A DNA stretch of 64,000 nt, taken from assembly GCF_029227915.1 (NCBI RefSeq), contig NC_079882.1, positions 29,440,001 to 29,504,000 on the forward strand, given 5' to 3'. This document shows, piece by piece, positions 1-12,142 of this stretch; within the stretch, counting starts at the first letter, position 1, and the number at the start of each line of letters is the position of its first letter. A program made the position numbers and the translations under genes. The DNA is from Hydractinia symbiolongicarpus (taxonomy: Eukaryota > Cnidaria > Hydrozoa > Anthoathecata > Hydractiniidae). A model generated the notes under the pieces. It made no database searches and was not told the origin of the DNA. It saw only the letters and a list, made by a program, of their open reading frames with translations.

Positions 1-240
1 CTGTAAATCACCCTTGTCTCCAGTGCCTTTGCGTGGCTCGTACGAAACTGTTTTCGTAAGCATGGTTTTGTTAATAATTGAGTGAGAACGGAGAAGAACA
101 CAAAAAATTTCAATATTATTTTTTCTAACTTTTTAAGTTATTTCGATAAAGGAAAAGGCAGGTAAATTTCGAATCCTTTTCGAGTGCTTTTTCGAACGCA
201 CATTTTTAAATTTACATGGAAACTTTTAACGCGTGTTTTA

Positions 241-1713
241 ATGTTCAGCACAATGGAGACTGAAAAGAGATACATGGAAGAAAAATTTCAGGAATGGTTG
301 GAAGTTGAAAGGACTAAACGGAATTCCGTAATAATGCCCGTACAGACTTATAAAACAATGGCAGATTTTCTATGTGGAAGAATAGACAACGTTCCACGTG
401 CTATAAAAAGAAAATTGCGAAGAAAAAAATTCCAAGTGATGAGTTATCCTGCACTTGGTATATCGGATGTTTTGTGCGCTCCATTTCCCGATGTAACAAC
501 ATTTTTATATATTATCTAATTTTGGAAAAACTAAAGTCACAATTACTTTTTTTGTAAACATTTCTACTTTTAAGAAATTTTGTTTCAGGCTCGGCATGGT
601 CATATGGTGTTCTCAATTTTTGGATAGCTTCGGTCTAGATGTTCTTATGAGCTTAAGTTCTTAAGAAAGAAGGTTTATAAAATTGCCAACTCGAATAATT
701 TTACGGTATTATAGGGCGATTCTCCTCTAGGAAAATATCGTCGCGTAGCAAAAGACCGACAGATGTTTGACATTATCAATAGAGTACACTGCCAAGAAGT
801 TGGTCACCAAGGGGTTCATAAAACGTTTGAAAAGGTATTAGATTCTTCGAACAAACCTCGTAAAGTAAGAGTCCACGGAATATGGGTGTGTCACTGATTT
901 TTATTTGCTAACAATTTTAGATAGCACGCACCTATGATAACGTTACTAAAGACGCTGTTGGTGCTTATATAAAGCTTTGCACAACTTGCTGTCTGAAATC
1001 CAGTCAAATAAAGAAAGCTCCATTGAAGCCGATTATTCCTACAGGATTCTTACAGCGTGTACAGGTATTTTTAATACTTTTTCACTTTGTTTGAGCTAGT
1101 TAGTAGTTTTTTTATTACATTATACATGTCTTTCTTTAGATCGATCTGATTACTATGTTATCCAAACCAGATGGCGATTACAACTACATTGGCCATGTCG
1201 TGGACCATTTTAGCAAATTCAGGATATTATTTCCAATGAAAGGGAAATCAGCAAATGAATTTGCTTCAAACTTTTTTAGAAGTTTTTTAGCGACTTTTGG
1301 GTTTCCAAAAATTTTGCACCGAATTTTGTGCCGAATTTATCAATCACGTAATGGATGCTGTAGCCGTGATATGGCCGGGTGAGGTGTCATTTGTTCATGG
1401 GAAACCGCGCCACTCGCAATCTCAAGGTTTGGTTGAACAAGGAAATAACACCATCCAAGTGATGATTAGTGCAAGAGAAAAAGAGTCCCAAACTTCAACG
1501 TGGTCAGAGTGGCTTCCAGAGATTCAATGTAAATGTAGTTATATCTATATCATTCTCGTCCCCAAATGTCTTCAAATTCAGGCTCAACTGGTCATCACCA
1601 ATTACATTCAGATGAAGTACCCGTGCGAATTCGATATAGGGAGATTATCCTTAAACCGCATTCAGTTTTTGTTGGTGGAAATTATTGATAGAGTAAATAA
1701 AAAAGCGGTGTAA
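241..1713 (+). pseudogene. KRBA2/GIN-type (Ginger-like) integrase gene, broken
   Basis: This resembles the retroviral-type integrases of KRBA2, GIN1 and Ginger elements. A plausible N-terminal exon lies at 241-519 (charged, MPVQTYKTMADFL). An exon at 731-834 carries the two His of an HHCC zinc finger (GHQGVHKTFEK) and an exon at 921-1064 carries the two Cys (KLCTTC). The rve core starts at 1140 with the first catalytic Asp (IDLITM) and ends with SQSQGLVEQGN, which holds the catalytic Glu. Intron phases between these exons agree. Near 1315-1325 the frame shifts and the segment that should hold the second catalytic Asp (the DNG motif) is missing, so the core is split between two frames. I infer a dead domesticated gene or transposon relic. 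It could instead be a live gene with an assembly error, but the loss of more than one base argues against that. Confidence 0.7.
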
Positions 1714-3282
1714 AGACCATAAATGATAATATATAGTAGTCTTCATCCGTGGCTTGGTATTTTAAGTTGTACGAAGTTGGTATGGATAAAAAAAATTCAA
1801 GTTAAGTAGAAGAAGTGAAGTGGGTCCAACCTCGTACGCAGTTATTTAAGTTGTACGAAGTTGGTACAATCATCAGATAATTGTCAAAAATTAACGTTCA
1901 GAGAATATTTAAGATATTATAATGTTTACTGAATGTATTTAGCAATGCTTAGATATTCATTTCTAAACCAAATTATTCGTTGCCTAATTTTTGTACAGCA
2001 ATTGTAATGCCCATTTTCGTACAAAATTGCCCATCTTCGTACAAGTACGAAAAATGACCAACCTCGTACAACGGGTCAATTTCGTACGGAACACAGCTTT
2101 GTGTTGGACTTTCTGCTCTGTCACTTTTAAAAAATGAAAGTGCGGCCTACTATCTGACGGGGGTTCAAAATCTAGAAAAAGTTATGCGTTTGAAAATGGG
2201 AAATCTACGCAACTCCCCCGTCTGTTCTTTGCAACATGGTAGCAAAGGTGCGACCCACTGTCACCGTGTTTCGTATATTCAACGTTGTTACTCTCTTATC
2301 TGTTATCCAGTATAAAATACTGGAGAACATAAATATTATAAAAATGTCATATATTTAATTTATATATGTAGCGTTTGGCACTCACGGACTCGTTTGGGGC
2401 CAGGGCAACACCACATAATCCAGAAGTTTTTCAGCTGTCTAGCCTATCAGGAATTTAGTTAAAAATGACATAAAAAAGCTCCAATTTGCCCACATACATA
2501 TGCATAGGAAAAGATACAAACAACAGACTGCAATTATCAACGATATTAAGTGAATGGAGATGCCCCAGTAGTCTTAAATCAAGTGTATCTCGTCAGTAAA
2601 AAAGCCTGTTCCAGTTTTTTTTTCTTCACTTGTTCTTTCTATCTTCTTCATATTTTTCTTTTTAAATTTTTTCTTCCTATTTTGTCATTTTGTCCTATCC
2701 TGTCCATATCCTTCAATTCTCTATGGCCTTGCCTTTTCTAATTATTTCTGTTTTCGAAAAACAGGTGTTTTGTTCCTCTAAATTTTTTATCTTGCAATCT
2801 TTTTGCCAAGTCTACTTTTATTTGAAGTACTTACATTTTCATATATTGCAGCATATGTCATGTACCAAATACCGGCATGCAAAAATATCAAATCCCTTCT
2901 TGTGCAAGGGGCATCTGGGATCCCTCATTATATGGAATAATGCCTTATTTGAGAAAACCCCCAATTGAAGAAAAGATTTCATTCTATTTTGAGAAAATAC
3001 ATTCAGCTCTTTTTTCCCACCTACTACCAATTTCCATTCAATGTTTTTTGAGTGAAAACCCAAGTAATAGATGATGGATATTAATGATAGGCATAGGGAA
3101 AAGATAAACAAATTCAATGATATATAAACAACAAAACAGAAATTTTTTACATGCACCAACATCCTTACCAGTAAAAAGAGCGGAACCATACATGAGGTAA
3201 TATTAAATTTACTGGCTAAAATTTCATACAGATTTTTTAGAATTATATACAAGATTTAAAAGACACTGAGATTATTACTATA
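1714..3282. other. Intergenic stretch with degenerate repeats
   Basis: No gene was recognised here. From about 1765 to 2100 the motif TACGAAGTTGG and its near-complement CCAACCTCGTAC recur several times on both strands, suggesting a decayed inverted-repeat element. The rest is AT-rich with pyrimidine tracts. The open frames in it have no recognisable composition or splice context. Confidence 0.4.
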
Positions 3283-4019
3283 CTAGTCGATAAGGCCCGT
3301 GGAAAAATCCACTTAGGCAGAAGGACAATGGAAATGTAGGTTGTTTTAGATTTTTTGCTGACGTCAGCAGTGCAATTACAAAAATATTTGGCGAAATTTA
3401 GTTTATTCGTTGCCTGTACTATGCAGATGTTAAAACGCTGACCAAGAAAATGTATATGATCATATCTTTTTGATAAGCAGTTAATGAGACATAAGGGTTT
3501 TAACATTTTGCTGATGTCAGCAATGGCCAGTCAAACCCCCCAAATTTTTTTTTTAGAAATTTGTATACCTGCTGCCTTCATTGTATAGGTCTTGAAACGC
3601 TTATCAAGAAAATGTATAGGATCGCGTATTTTTGACAAACGGTTGCAGAGATAATAGGATTTGAAGGTTTTTCGATGACGTCATCAACCCGTCCATTCCG
3701 AAACGGATTCGGGGACCCAGGTTTGGGAAAATTACCCAAATTGATCCTAGGTGGTCCCTAGTTACCCACGCGGTGAAAAATCATTGACGTCACCACCTCG
3801 TTTCCAAGTTATTTGGCATCAAAGTTTTAGGTGCACTGTAATGGTTTCATTAATTTAATATAGGATATTGACGTTAAAGTAGTGTTATTTTCGTCGCGCC
3901 GTAACGTCAGAAAATTTGACATATTAGAGATGCATTTTTCGGCAACATCAAAGGAAAATGAAGACATCCACTTTGCCTGTCACAGACACACAGACACACT
4001 TAGCGTATTATTATATAGA
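3283..4019 (-). mobile_element. Non-autonomous Helitron/Helentron-like element, full length
   Basis: Read on the minus strand, the element opens with TCTATATAATAATACGC followed by a CTGT/GTCT-rich stretch. It closes with a stem-loop (GTGGATTTTTCCAC) about ten bases before a terminal CTAG, at 3283-3286 on the plus strand. The flanks are A and T, as expected for insertion between A and T without target duplication. Inside, a block with the sense ATTTTCTTGATCAGCGTTT is repeated two to three times. There is no Rep/helicase coding sequence, so it depends on a partner elsewhere. Partial relatives occur near 15.2, 44.7, 48.4 and 48.8 kb. Confidence 0.8.
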
Positions 4020-4407
4020 TTCGCTTTTTAAAGTTTCATGAAAGTGAATAGTTCGTTTTATAGAAATAGATTTATTGACTGTATGGAATTGGTCTGTATG
4101 GCTGAGTCCATTTATATAATTAACTTGTTGCCATCTTAAAACACTCAATGATTGCTTTCATGATTTGTACTTAACAACTAAAATCTGATGTTCTTATTCT
4201 TGCAGCTTTTTAAGTCTGATTTGTTCTTATTTTGTTCCTAATAGTAAACAACTTCCAGAGTTTACCCTCATTTTTTTATTTTTTTCTTTGTGAAACTGAA
4301 AAGGAATGAGAACTCACATTCTGAATTATTTTTATTTTATGACAAAATTCCGGCCTCAATTTTAGTATTTGACAATCTTTATTTTTAAGGTGCAAATAAT
4401 ATTCAAA

Positions 4408-6645
4408 ATGTTTGGAAAATTTATGAACAAGAAGTTTTTTCATCCTGGATCATACCCTAACCAAAAACAAAGATGGGTCCATGAGCAGAGAGCAGCTGCT
4501 AAAGACAAAAATGAGCAAGAAAAGCAAGCAACATACCAAAAAGAACAAGAAAATTATCAAAGTCGACTTCTGTCAGCCAAATCATCTGGTGACAAATTGA
4601 AGCTTGATCTGAATTTCATGTATGATTTGCCACCTGGGATGAGAAAAGATAACATTGAAGAGGAAAATGAAAAGGAAGAGGTAAATATCTATTGAACATT
4701 ATACTTTTGTTATATACAGAAAATGCTTTTGTCCTGTTAATCAGTCTTGTCAATCTAGTGTAAAACCAATATTGCATGTGCAAAATTTTACTTATGTTGA
4801 AGTCACTATTATTCAGCATTCCTTTTTCTTTGTTTACTATGCCAAATTTTGTTGAGAACGGAAACAATGCCCAATCAGTATTGAATCTGGAAAAAGTGCT
4901 CAGGGCACATACCACAAGAGAAACATTGCTCCTTGCAAACGAGATATATTTAAATGTGAGACGGAATCATAAACAAAGAAGCCTGTTTTATAAATCACTC
5001 TCCTTTAGGGCATGATTTAATTATGTATCATAACTAAACAATAAACTTCATGTAAAACTGCCAATATAAAAACGTAATAACCCTTTATGTTTTAATGGTA
5101 AACCTGTTACAGACAAACCTGCCCTTTCAGTCATCTCATTAAGGTGACGCCTTTCTACCATTACCTATCTATTCCTATTTTCTTCTTCCCTGGGTCTTAA
5201 ACAGTTGTAACTGTAAATGCAATACCTCACCAAGATTTACTTAATAATGTCTTGCATAATTAGTGGGGCATTTTAGTTTAAAATCTTAAGAACTGATCAG
5301 GATTTTTTAAAAAAAATATAAGTCGTTTGGTTGTGGTGTATTTAAGGTTCATCATATGAGGTTTTTTTATAAGCAGTGGGTGCTATTTACAGCAGTTGGA
5401 ATTTTATTAACTGGTGAATTCTAGAAATATATACGTAACAAAATTAAATCAAATTTCTTCATGTGAGTACTCATGTGAACTGGATGGTAGGAAAGTGCTT
5501 TTCTATAGTTAAGCCTATTTCCAGTATATTCTAAAATGTATTTTGAATTTGTCTTTTTAGGTCAAATTTGAATGGCAAAAACATGCACCCCGATCCAAAT
5601 ATGTAAAAGATCTTGGGCTGGAATGTCAAGATCAGCCGTTCGGTGTTTGTGTTAGGAATATTCGATGTTTCAAATGTCGTGAGTGGGGGCATCAAAACAC
5701 AGACAGAGAATGTCCGCTCTTTTTCTCAAACAGTCAATCTGAAGCTAATACAAGTTCAAGTCAAGCAGAAAATCTTCGGCTGAGCGATCCGCTGAGATTA
5801 GTTGCTGATATGAAAAAACAACATCGCATTACTTTGAAGAGATCGGTTATTGGACAAGAAATCGACCCTATGGCGGAAAGCCATCAGTTAGTGGATTCTG
5901 AAGATGAACTCACAGAGTTAGGTAAAAAATAGTGTAGATTTTTTATGTTACCATAATAGTACAAATTCTCGCAAATTCAAGCAACATTTTTACGTCATCC
6001 GAGAAAATTTGCATTTAAATGATTAGGTTAATCTAAAAATCTAAAGTCGCCTCTCAATGGTTCTTTGACACAAAAATGTCTTTTCGGATACTAGTACGCG
6101 TTCCATAATACCTGCTATTATCGAAGTTGCTAATACTTTTCGATAGCTTGAGGCTTTTTTTCTTCTGCCGCAAGTAACACTGTTGACATTTTTTGTGTTT
6201 TGACAGTAGCAGTTGCAAAAGAATTATTTTACTTCTAGGTGATAACGATCTTGCTTACATTGAATCTCTAACAGACAAACAGAAGCGAAAACTTTTAAAA
6301 TCTTTAAAAAAATTAGAAAAAAGTAAAAAGAAACGAAAAGAACGAAAGAAGAAAAAGAGAAGAAAAAAGAGTGAAAGTGATGAATATGAAGAAATGTGCA
6401 AGAGTTCTTCAGATGAAAGTCATAGGAGAAAAAGTCGTTCAAACACACGAAAAAGACAGAAATATAATAATGATAGTAGACAAAACGATTCTTCGGATAA
6501 TGATCATGCAACAGATACTTTTAAAGAAATTCGCAAATGTAGGGAACAAGCGAAACATAAACACTCAGAGCAGCTCGCTTCAAAAAGATCGAGAACATAT
6601 GACAGGAGGGGTGATAGGGAGAAAAAGCGTAGTAAAAAGTTGTGA
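4408..6645 (+). CDS. CIR1: Corepressor interacting with RBPJ 1 (CIR1)
   Basis: CIR1 bridges the Notch effector RBPJ/CSL to SAP30-HDAC corepressor complexes and is also linked to splicing factors; it acts in the nucleus. Three coding exons, 4408-4680, 5561-5921 and 6239-6645, join in phase to give 346 residues. Residues 1-90 match the CIR_N domain ([15 protein letters not shown], then NFMYDLPPG). Exon 2 begins with [13 protein letters not shown] and carries the family's zinc knuckle, [16 protein letters not shown]. Exon 3 has the [17 protein letters not shown] helix and then a long Lys/Arg/Ser-rich tail, as in vertebrates but shorter. The start is the first ATG before the conserved N-terminus. 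An AATAAATAA signal follows the stop near 6667. A 5' untranslated exon probably lies upstream, because a plausible acceptor (TTTTTAAG) sits at about 4389. Confidence 0.95.
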
Positions 6646-6667
6646 AGCAAAAATGTTTATTGTGTAA

Positions 6668-7457
6668 ATAAATAATAGTTATTATTATGTTTTTATTTAT
6701 TTGTTTGTTTCCAGGGCTTTTGGAACACTATATTTTTAGTGCCTGAGATATTTTGTAGATTTGATTTTTTTGACGCTGTTATGTCGGGCGAATTATCAAA
6801 AGCGTTTGAATAGAGCTTGATTTTTTATGGATTTTTCAAAAGTTTTTATGTTTTGCAATTTCTTGTTGTGTGTATGTTTCCCCTCCCTTATTTGTACAAA
6901 ATTTTTGCAGTTGCGAATATTTGATGGGATCACAGATTGTAAAAAAATTCAAAAAATTGATTAAAATTGATATCATTTTCGTTTGGGTGTTATTTTAAAG
7001 AAATACAATCTAATTTAATTCATCCTCCCTTTTATACACCTTTTCAACTTTCTTTTTTGTCTTTCATTTCTTTAATTTCCTTGTGTATTCATATTTTCCT
7101 CGAATTAAAATTATTGTCTGTCTTTCATTTTATTTCAATTCATTTCCTGATATTGTCATCAGAAAAAAAATAATCTTTAAATATTTCAATTTTTTCCATT
7201 CGTGTATTTAATTAATCCCGAAAAAAATTGTACGAATAAAATAATTATTATCTTACATTCTACATTAGTATATAATGTATTGGAGACAAATTTATTCTGC
7301 TTTTGTAAATATGTTCTCTACCGAGATAACGTATGAAATAATTATGACAGATAATAATTCGGAAATGACATACTTTGGCTTGATTTGGAAGGAATTAGAG
7401 AGATTAACAATTTCCAAAACTCCTTTCCAGATATATAAAAATACTAACATTTTTAAG
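6668..7457 (+). other. CIR1 to SSBP1 intergenic region
   Basis: This 0.8-kb AT-rich stretch holds the CIR1 polyadenylation signal at its left edge and must hold the SSBP1 promoter and 5' untranslated region at its right. Long T-rich and CT-rich tracts fill the middle. I see no further gene or repeat. Confidence 0.4.
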
Positions 7458-9321
7458 ATGAATCAACGAATGTTACAAGGATCAAACAAGGTTAGTTTTC
7501 TTTCAAAGATTAATGAAAGATTCGTTGCCTGATTGTGACTCAATCATATTATTAGATTTTTAGAATTCTACAAAGAGGTTTGTCTGATTCTTCAACTCCT
7601 AAAGAAAAATGTAAGTATGATTTTTATTTCGTTTGGATTGCGCATTTTAAGCATATATCGATTCAAAATTTCCCCGAATTAAACGAGGATCTTTTTAGGC
7701 AAACAATAACACTATGTAATGCGTTTTGATATTCTTATTTTTTACACTTTTCCAGCATCAAATTTATTTGCGTTCTTCCGAAAAAATTAAGAGCCGGTGT
7801 GGAAAAAAGAGACGGTGTTGTAAAAAATTTAACTCACATTATTTTATCCTTAATCTATATGAAGGTTGGAATTGAGGCTGAGTAAGTTTTAAATATGTTC
7901 TTAACTTTTGCAAAATCTCAGCCTCGACGTTCTTATAAACTAGGTTCTTATAAAAAAAAGGCGTATTGTAAAGTTTTAAAGCAGCTGTTACCAGATCAAT
8001 GCTATAATATTTAGCAATGTTACTTGGTGATAAATTTTTGTGAGTTTTGCAAGTTTCGCGAATTTGGTGAACTTCGCAGTTCTAAAAATTAACCCAAATT
8101 TTTCCTTCCTTACTTTTTAATACTATTATTCACAATTTTGATTTGGTGATTTTTTCCGCTGTTCAAGTCGAGATTGTATGGCTTCATCACTGGTTCATTT
8201 GCTTATTTTCCGCTGTTCAAGTCGAGATTGTATGACTTAATTACTGGTTCATTTGCTTATTTTCCAATCTGACATTTATTCCACAATGTTTTATGGAAAT
8301 AGAATTTAAGAATTGACAGCTTTTGCATGCTTTCCTACATTACCAGGTTTAAATCAAGTCCAGTTGTTAGGTCGAGTTGGACAAGATCCAGTAACGAGAG
8401 GGGAAAAAGAAAATTTTGTAACGTTCAGTATGGCTACAAGCCGAAGTTATCCAAAAAAAAACGAAAACCAAGAAACTGGTTTGTATTTTCTGTCTATTTG
8501 CTGTTGTTTCTTAATATTTTCTTTTTCTACTATTCTTTTTTTACATTTTAATTTATGGTTTGCTAACTTTGGTGTATTTTGTTGTATTTCTAAGCTACAG
8601 ATTGTGTTTACAATGGTCCTTGTGAACCACAAGTGGCCAAGACTAAAAATTAAAACCAAAAAATTAGATGAATTTTTCGTTGTAAATGTTTAATTTATTT
8701 TTATATCGATTATCGAGTATTGATTATTTGTTTCTGTTTCTGTTACAGAGTATATATCGAAAACAGAATGGCACAACATGACTGTTTTTCGCCCTACATT
8801 GGTCGAAAAAGTTCAACGCTTTGTTACTAAAGGGTAAGTGATGTTGTGTCCGTTTACCTAGTTTGAATCCAAGAAACAGATTTTCATATCGTTGAGAGGG
8901 CACATGAACTTAAAGAGACATCAAAGTAAACTATGAATTAATAACATTAAAAAATTAAAAAAAAAGAAATATTGCATTTAAATATTGCTCCGTTTTTTCA
9001 GGTCTCGTCTTTTAGTCACTGGGGCGATCGAGTACGTTGATTATGAAAAAAAGGATGGTGGCAGATTTACAATGACCAGAATCGTACCTGGTTAGTGTAA
9101 TTTTTTATTCGCTTGTCCCTAAATCTCTTTTTGAGTATTCTGAAATCCGAGAGGAAAATTTACGCTAGACATAAAGTTAAGGCAGTTAATCTATTATCAT
9201 AACACGATATAAAATTACTCGCAACTGCATTAGAGTATTTATTAATTAAAGCATAATGCTTTTTTTTTTTGCTCTAGATGACATCATCATTCTTTCCAGT
9301 AGTAATAACGTTGAAAAATAG
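7458..9321 (+). CDS. SSBP1: Mitochondrial single-stranded DNA-binding protein (SSBP1)
   Basis: SSBP1 coats single-stranded mitochondrial DNA as a tetramer and stimulates Twinkle and POLG during mtDNA replication. Six exons (7458-7490, 7556-7610, 8347-8478, 8749-8833, 9002-9090, 9278-9321) join in phase to 145 residues, close to the 148 of human SSBP1. Residues 1-29 form a basic, Ser/Thr-rich presequence for mitochondrial import (MNQRMLQGSNK, then IFRILQRGL). The OB fold follows: NQVQLLGRVGQDPVTR, FVTFSMATS, EWHNMTVFRP (aromatic DNA contacts), GSRLLVTGAIEY and the closing DDIIILS. The exon 2 acceptor at 7554-7555 was chosen because the next AG downstream would break the frame. The start is the only in-frame ATG that gives an arginine-containing presequence of normal length, but an upstream start in the same open frame (from 7275) cannot be excluded. 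Confidence 0.93.
8152..8265 (+). repeat. 57-bp tandem duplication in SSBP1 intron 2
   Basis: A block beginning TTTCCGCTGTTCAAGTCGAG occurs twice in direct orientation, back to back, with only a few substitutions. It is intronic and looks like a recent local duplication. Confidence 0.8.
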
Positions 9322-10305
9322 TAAAATAGAAGATAAACTATCCCCTTGATAATTATCATTGCAAGAAAAATGGTTCATAGCAAGAATGAGAAGGTTTTAT
9401 CAACGACACATTGTTATGCGTACACAAGGACATTTTTTTAGTGACAAAAGTTTATTTTTTTACGTAAACTTTTTTACTCTTATTTTTATTAAAACCCATG
9501 AAATGAATGTTTATGTTAAGAAAACATGTTTTGTTGTTGTTGTTTATGTTTTTGTTGTTGTTGTGGATGAAATTACAAATTGATATGCAAATTGGCAATT
9601 AGCCTCAACTCCTTATCATTTGTTTATAGTTATTTACTTTCGTACGTCTCTGCTATAGATACGTCAGACAAGAGAAAAAGTTTCACTAATACATACACTA
9701 CATGGTTTACTTTACACTTATTCCTGCAAGTACTCTTTATACACACGCACGTACATGTATCATGATTCCATATTCTCCTTTTGGGACATGTTCTCTTTAC
9801 ACAAACTCTCATCCCAATACTGAAAACAATTGCATGCACTAGAATTGCTTTTACATTTGCATGTACATCCAGTGTCATTCCTAAAATCCATATGAGTTAC
9901 TTTGGGTTGAAGGTCGACATTTTTATTAACTCCAGATCACGTGATATCAACAAGACGCACATGTACGGTTTCTCTCACTTTAAAAAATAAAAATATAATA
10001 ACATTCATTTGATCTCTTTCTTTTCTCCTAAGAGAATGCGAAATTTGAAAAGTGCACGCCAATCCGACGTCAGAGGCAGTGGGTGGTAAAATCCTTTGAC
10101 TTTTAAATATTTCATGTACAATTTCGTTTTTACATGAAAATTTTGAACCTCTTGATTCACAAGAGTGTATACTTCAGGGATTGACGATAATCAAATTTTA
10201 CATTTTATATACAGGGGAGAGCGCACCCTTTTCGAGGGCGCGTGGTTGGGTCGAAGGCGTTTGTGATATTCTTTTTTGCGTTCAAAAATTGCTGTAAGGG
10301 GTAGT
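9322..10305. other. Gene-poor stretch downstream of SSBP1
   Basis: This contains the presumed SSBP1 3' end, a short TTG/TTTG microsatellite at about 9530-9560, and AT-rich DNA. No coding exon is supported; the open frames show no conserved features or splice sites. Confidence 0.35.
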
Positions 10306-10309
10306 AGTC

Positions 10310-10374
10310 TACCTTGTCCCCTGGGCTTCTTTTATTATCGAGGCGAGAATAAAGAGGACCTTGGCACGAGGTTA
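10310..10374. repeat. Small inverted-repeat element (ACCTCGTCCCCAGGG family), copy 1
   Basis: The left end reads ACCTTGTCCCCTGGGC and the right end reads as an imperfect inverted copy (CTTGGCACGAGGTT). Similar ends bound short sequences at 10681, 11117 and 30744, so this is a dispersed miniature family. It has no coding capacity. Confidence 0.5.
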
Positions 10375-10680
10375 AGGAGCGAAATCTAAGCGCTAATCAT
10401 AAAATGATATACCTACCAGAGTATATACAAGGGGTTTGCACCACAACTACCTGAACATCGATACAACATCACAAAGTAAGGATAGTAGAAGGAGCTCGGA
10501 TCATTAGGTTGTTTTACTTTCATCACCATCGGTCTAGGTTAACAATGCTCATTCTTCAACGCCACTATTTTTTGTTCTGGAAATAAAAACCAGCAATATG
10601 TTTACTTGTCAGTGTTGCAACAGGAAACGTACTATCCAAGGCTCTTGTTTTTCTGGATTAAACATCTGCTAGTGTAAAAC

Positions 10681-10776
10681 AACCTCGTCTCCAGGGCTTG
10701 TTAGTTTCTTGTATTGGAAGGAAAAAGGTTAAAATCCCTGTGCGAAATAAATTAACAAGCCCTGGAAGCGAGGTTG
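10681..10776. repeat. Small inverted-repeat element (ACCTCGTCCCCAGGG family), copy 2
   Basis: This is the clearest copy. The left arm AACCTCGTCTCCAGGGCTTG faces the right arm CAAGCCCTGGAAGCGAGGTT. The whole unit is under 100 bp and could fold into a hairpin. I infer a MITE-like repeat; no target duplication is certain. Confidence 0.65.
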
Positions 10777-11116
10777 AAAGTAGAGATTTTTGGTCTTTGA
10801 CTCCATAAATATTTACAATTACAAAAAGTTTACGAGCTCAATACTCACTAAAGTGTCTTCCGGTGGGATGTGACGTTTTTTTCCAGATATAAGTCCTTGG
10901 CAAAAAAGCGAGATCTTCAATTTTCAGAAAAAATCTTTCACTTGAACTGGAATATTCTAAAAAAAACAGTTACTGCTACGTATAGACAGTTGTATATTAA
11001 CACCCGTGAAGGAGTGTTTATTATACAGTTTCTAATTTTCCGATTAACGTAATACGTTGTCTCACAAGAGAGGAAAATGAAATATCTGCAGAAATTTAGA
11101 TAGACATATTTCGCAA

Positions 11117-11197
11117 AACAACTTCGTCCACAGGGTTCGTTGCCTATGTCAAAGCCGCTAGCACAAACAACGACGAGGTTGAGGGGACGAGGTTGTT
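11117..11197. repeat. Small inverted-repeat element (ACCTCGTCCCCAGGG family), copy 3
   Basis: The left end AACAACTTCGTCCACAGGG and the right end GGGGACGAGGTTGTT are imperfect inverted repeats. The core CAAAGCCGCTAGC is shared with the copy at 30744, which supports common descent. Confidence 0.55.
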
Positions 11198-11908
11198 CGC
11201 ATAAATAACATGAGATTATCCGATACACAAGGGAAAAACCAGGAGCAGGCAAACGAGGTCATTAAATCTTGTCAGCAACCCCCTCTGTTGACAAAGTTTT
11301 ATTCTTTGAAAGAACGGTATTCAGGATTGGAGCTATCAAACATATTGCATTAAATCAAAATTAATATTACCTTGGTATAACAGATGGACAAACATAAAAG
11401 CATCAGAATTCTACTCATCTTCTTCTTCCTCACACAAAATCAATATTACATAGCAAGCAGGATTACAACATCATGTTAACGAAAATCATTCTCTGAAGCT
11501 TTAGAATGAGCGACAGTATATTGCATTTTTGTGGTAATAGCGTGTTTTTGCATTTTTCAATACATTCTATTACCTTGACATAAAGCAGTACCAATGATTA
11601 TATAAAAAGCATTGAAAGTTGATCAATAATATAATAGTTGCAACTTTTATATTATTGATTAATTAACAATGGCGTATTTCTACTTGGTCAAAATTTTTAC
11701 ATATTTGTTCTTCGTATTGTGTTTTACGTTTCAATCAATTGGGGCCATAAATTTGTTTCAATAATCTACCCCAATTGGTTTTTATGACGTCGATGTAAAC
11801 AGGACCGCCCCGATTTTTATCAATTGCGCATGCGCACCAAACTTTATGACAGAAACGTTAACAACATATGATGGTATAAAATCTTTGACAAACTTAAACC
11901 ACCGCTTC

Positions 11909-12102
11909 TTATCTTAAATGAAGGTGAAAAAGACCTTGGGGTCGGCTAATGTTTTCTTCCATTTGATTGGTTTCTAAAACTTCCGTTATAACTGCAAATC
12001 CTTGACTTTTAACACTTAACTCATCACATACAATTCGGATATATTTGCAATCCTGATCCGCTTTAACAACGCTAAAAATCTCCCAAATACTGTCCCTGAA
12101 AT
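11909..12102 (-). CDS. Possible orphan terminal exon, unknown protein
   Basis: On the minus strand an acceptor-like TTTCCTGTAG at 12103-12112 is followed by an open frame of about 63 codons ending in a stop at 11909. The peptide (for example KYIRIVCDELSVKSQGF) has ordinary protein composition rather than the low-complexity look of shadow frames. I recognise no family and find no convincing partner exon between 12.1 and 13.3 kb. It may be a last exon, an exon of a decayed gene, or chance. Confidence 0.2.
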
Positions 12103-12142
12103 CTACAGGAAAGTTACGTTGATCACAACAGGTGACGCCCAA

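Noticed and set aside
6224-6511. Minus-strand open frame opposite CIR1
   Set aside because: It is the complement of the Lys/Glu-rich CIR1 tail and has no splice or family support.
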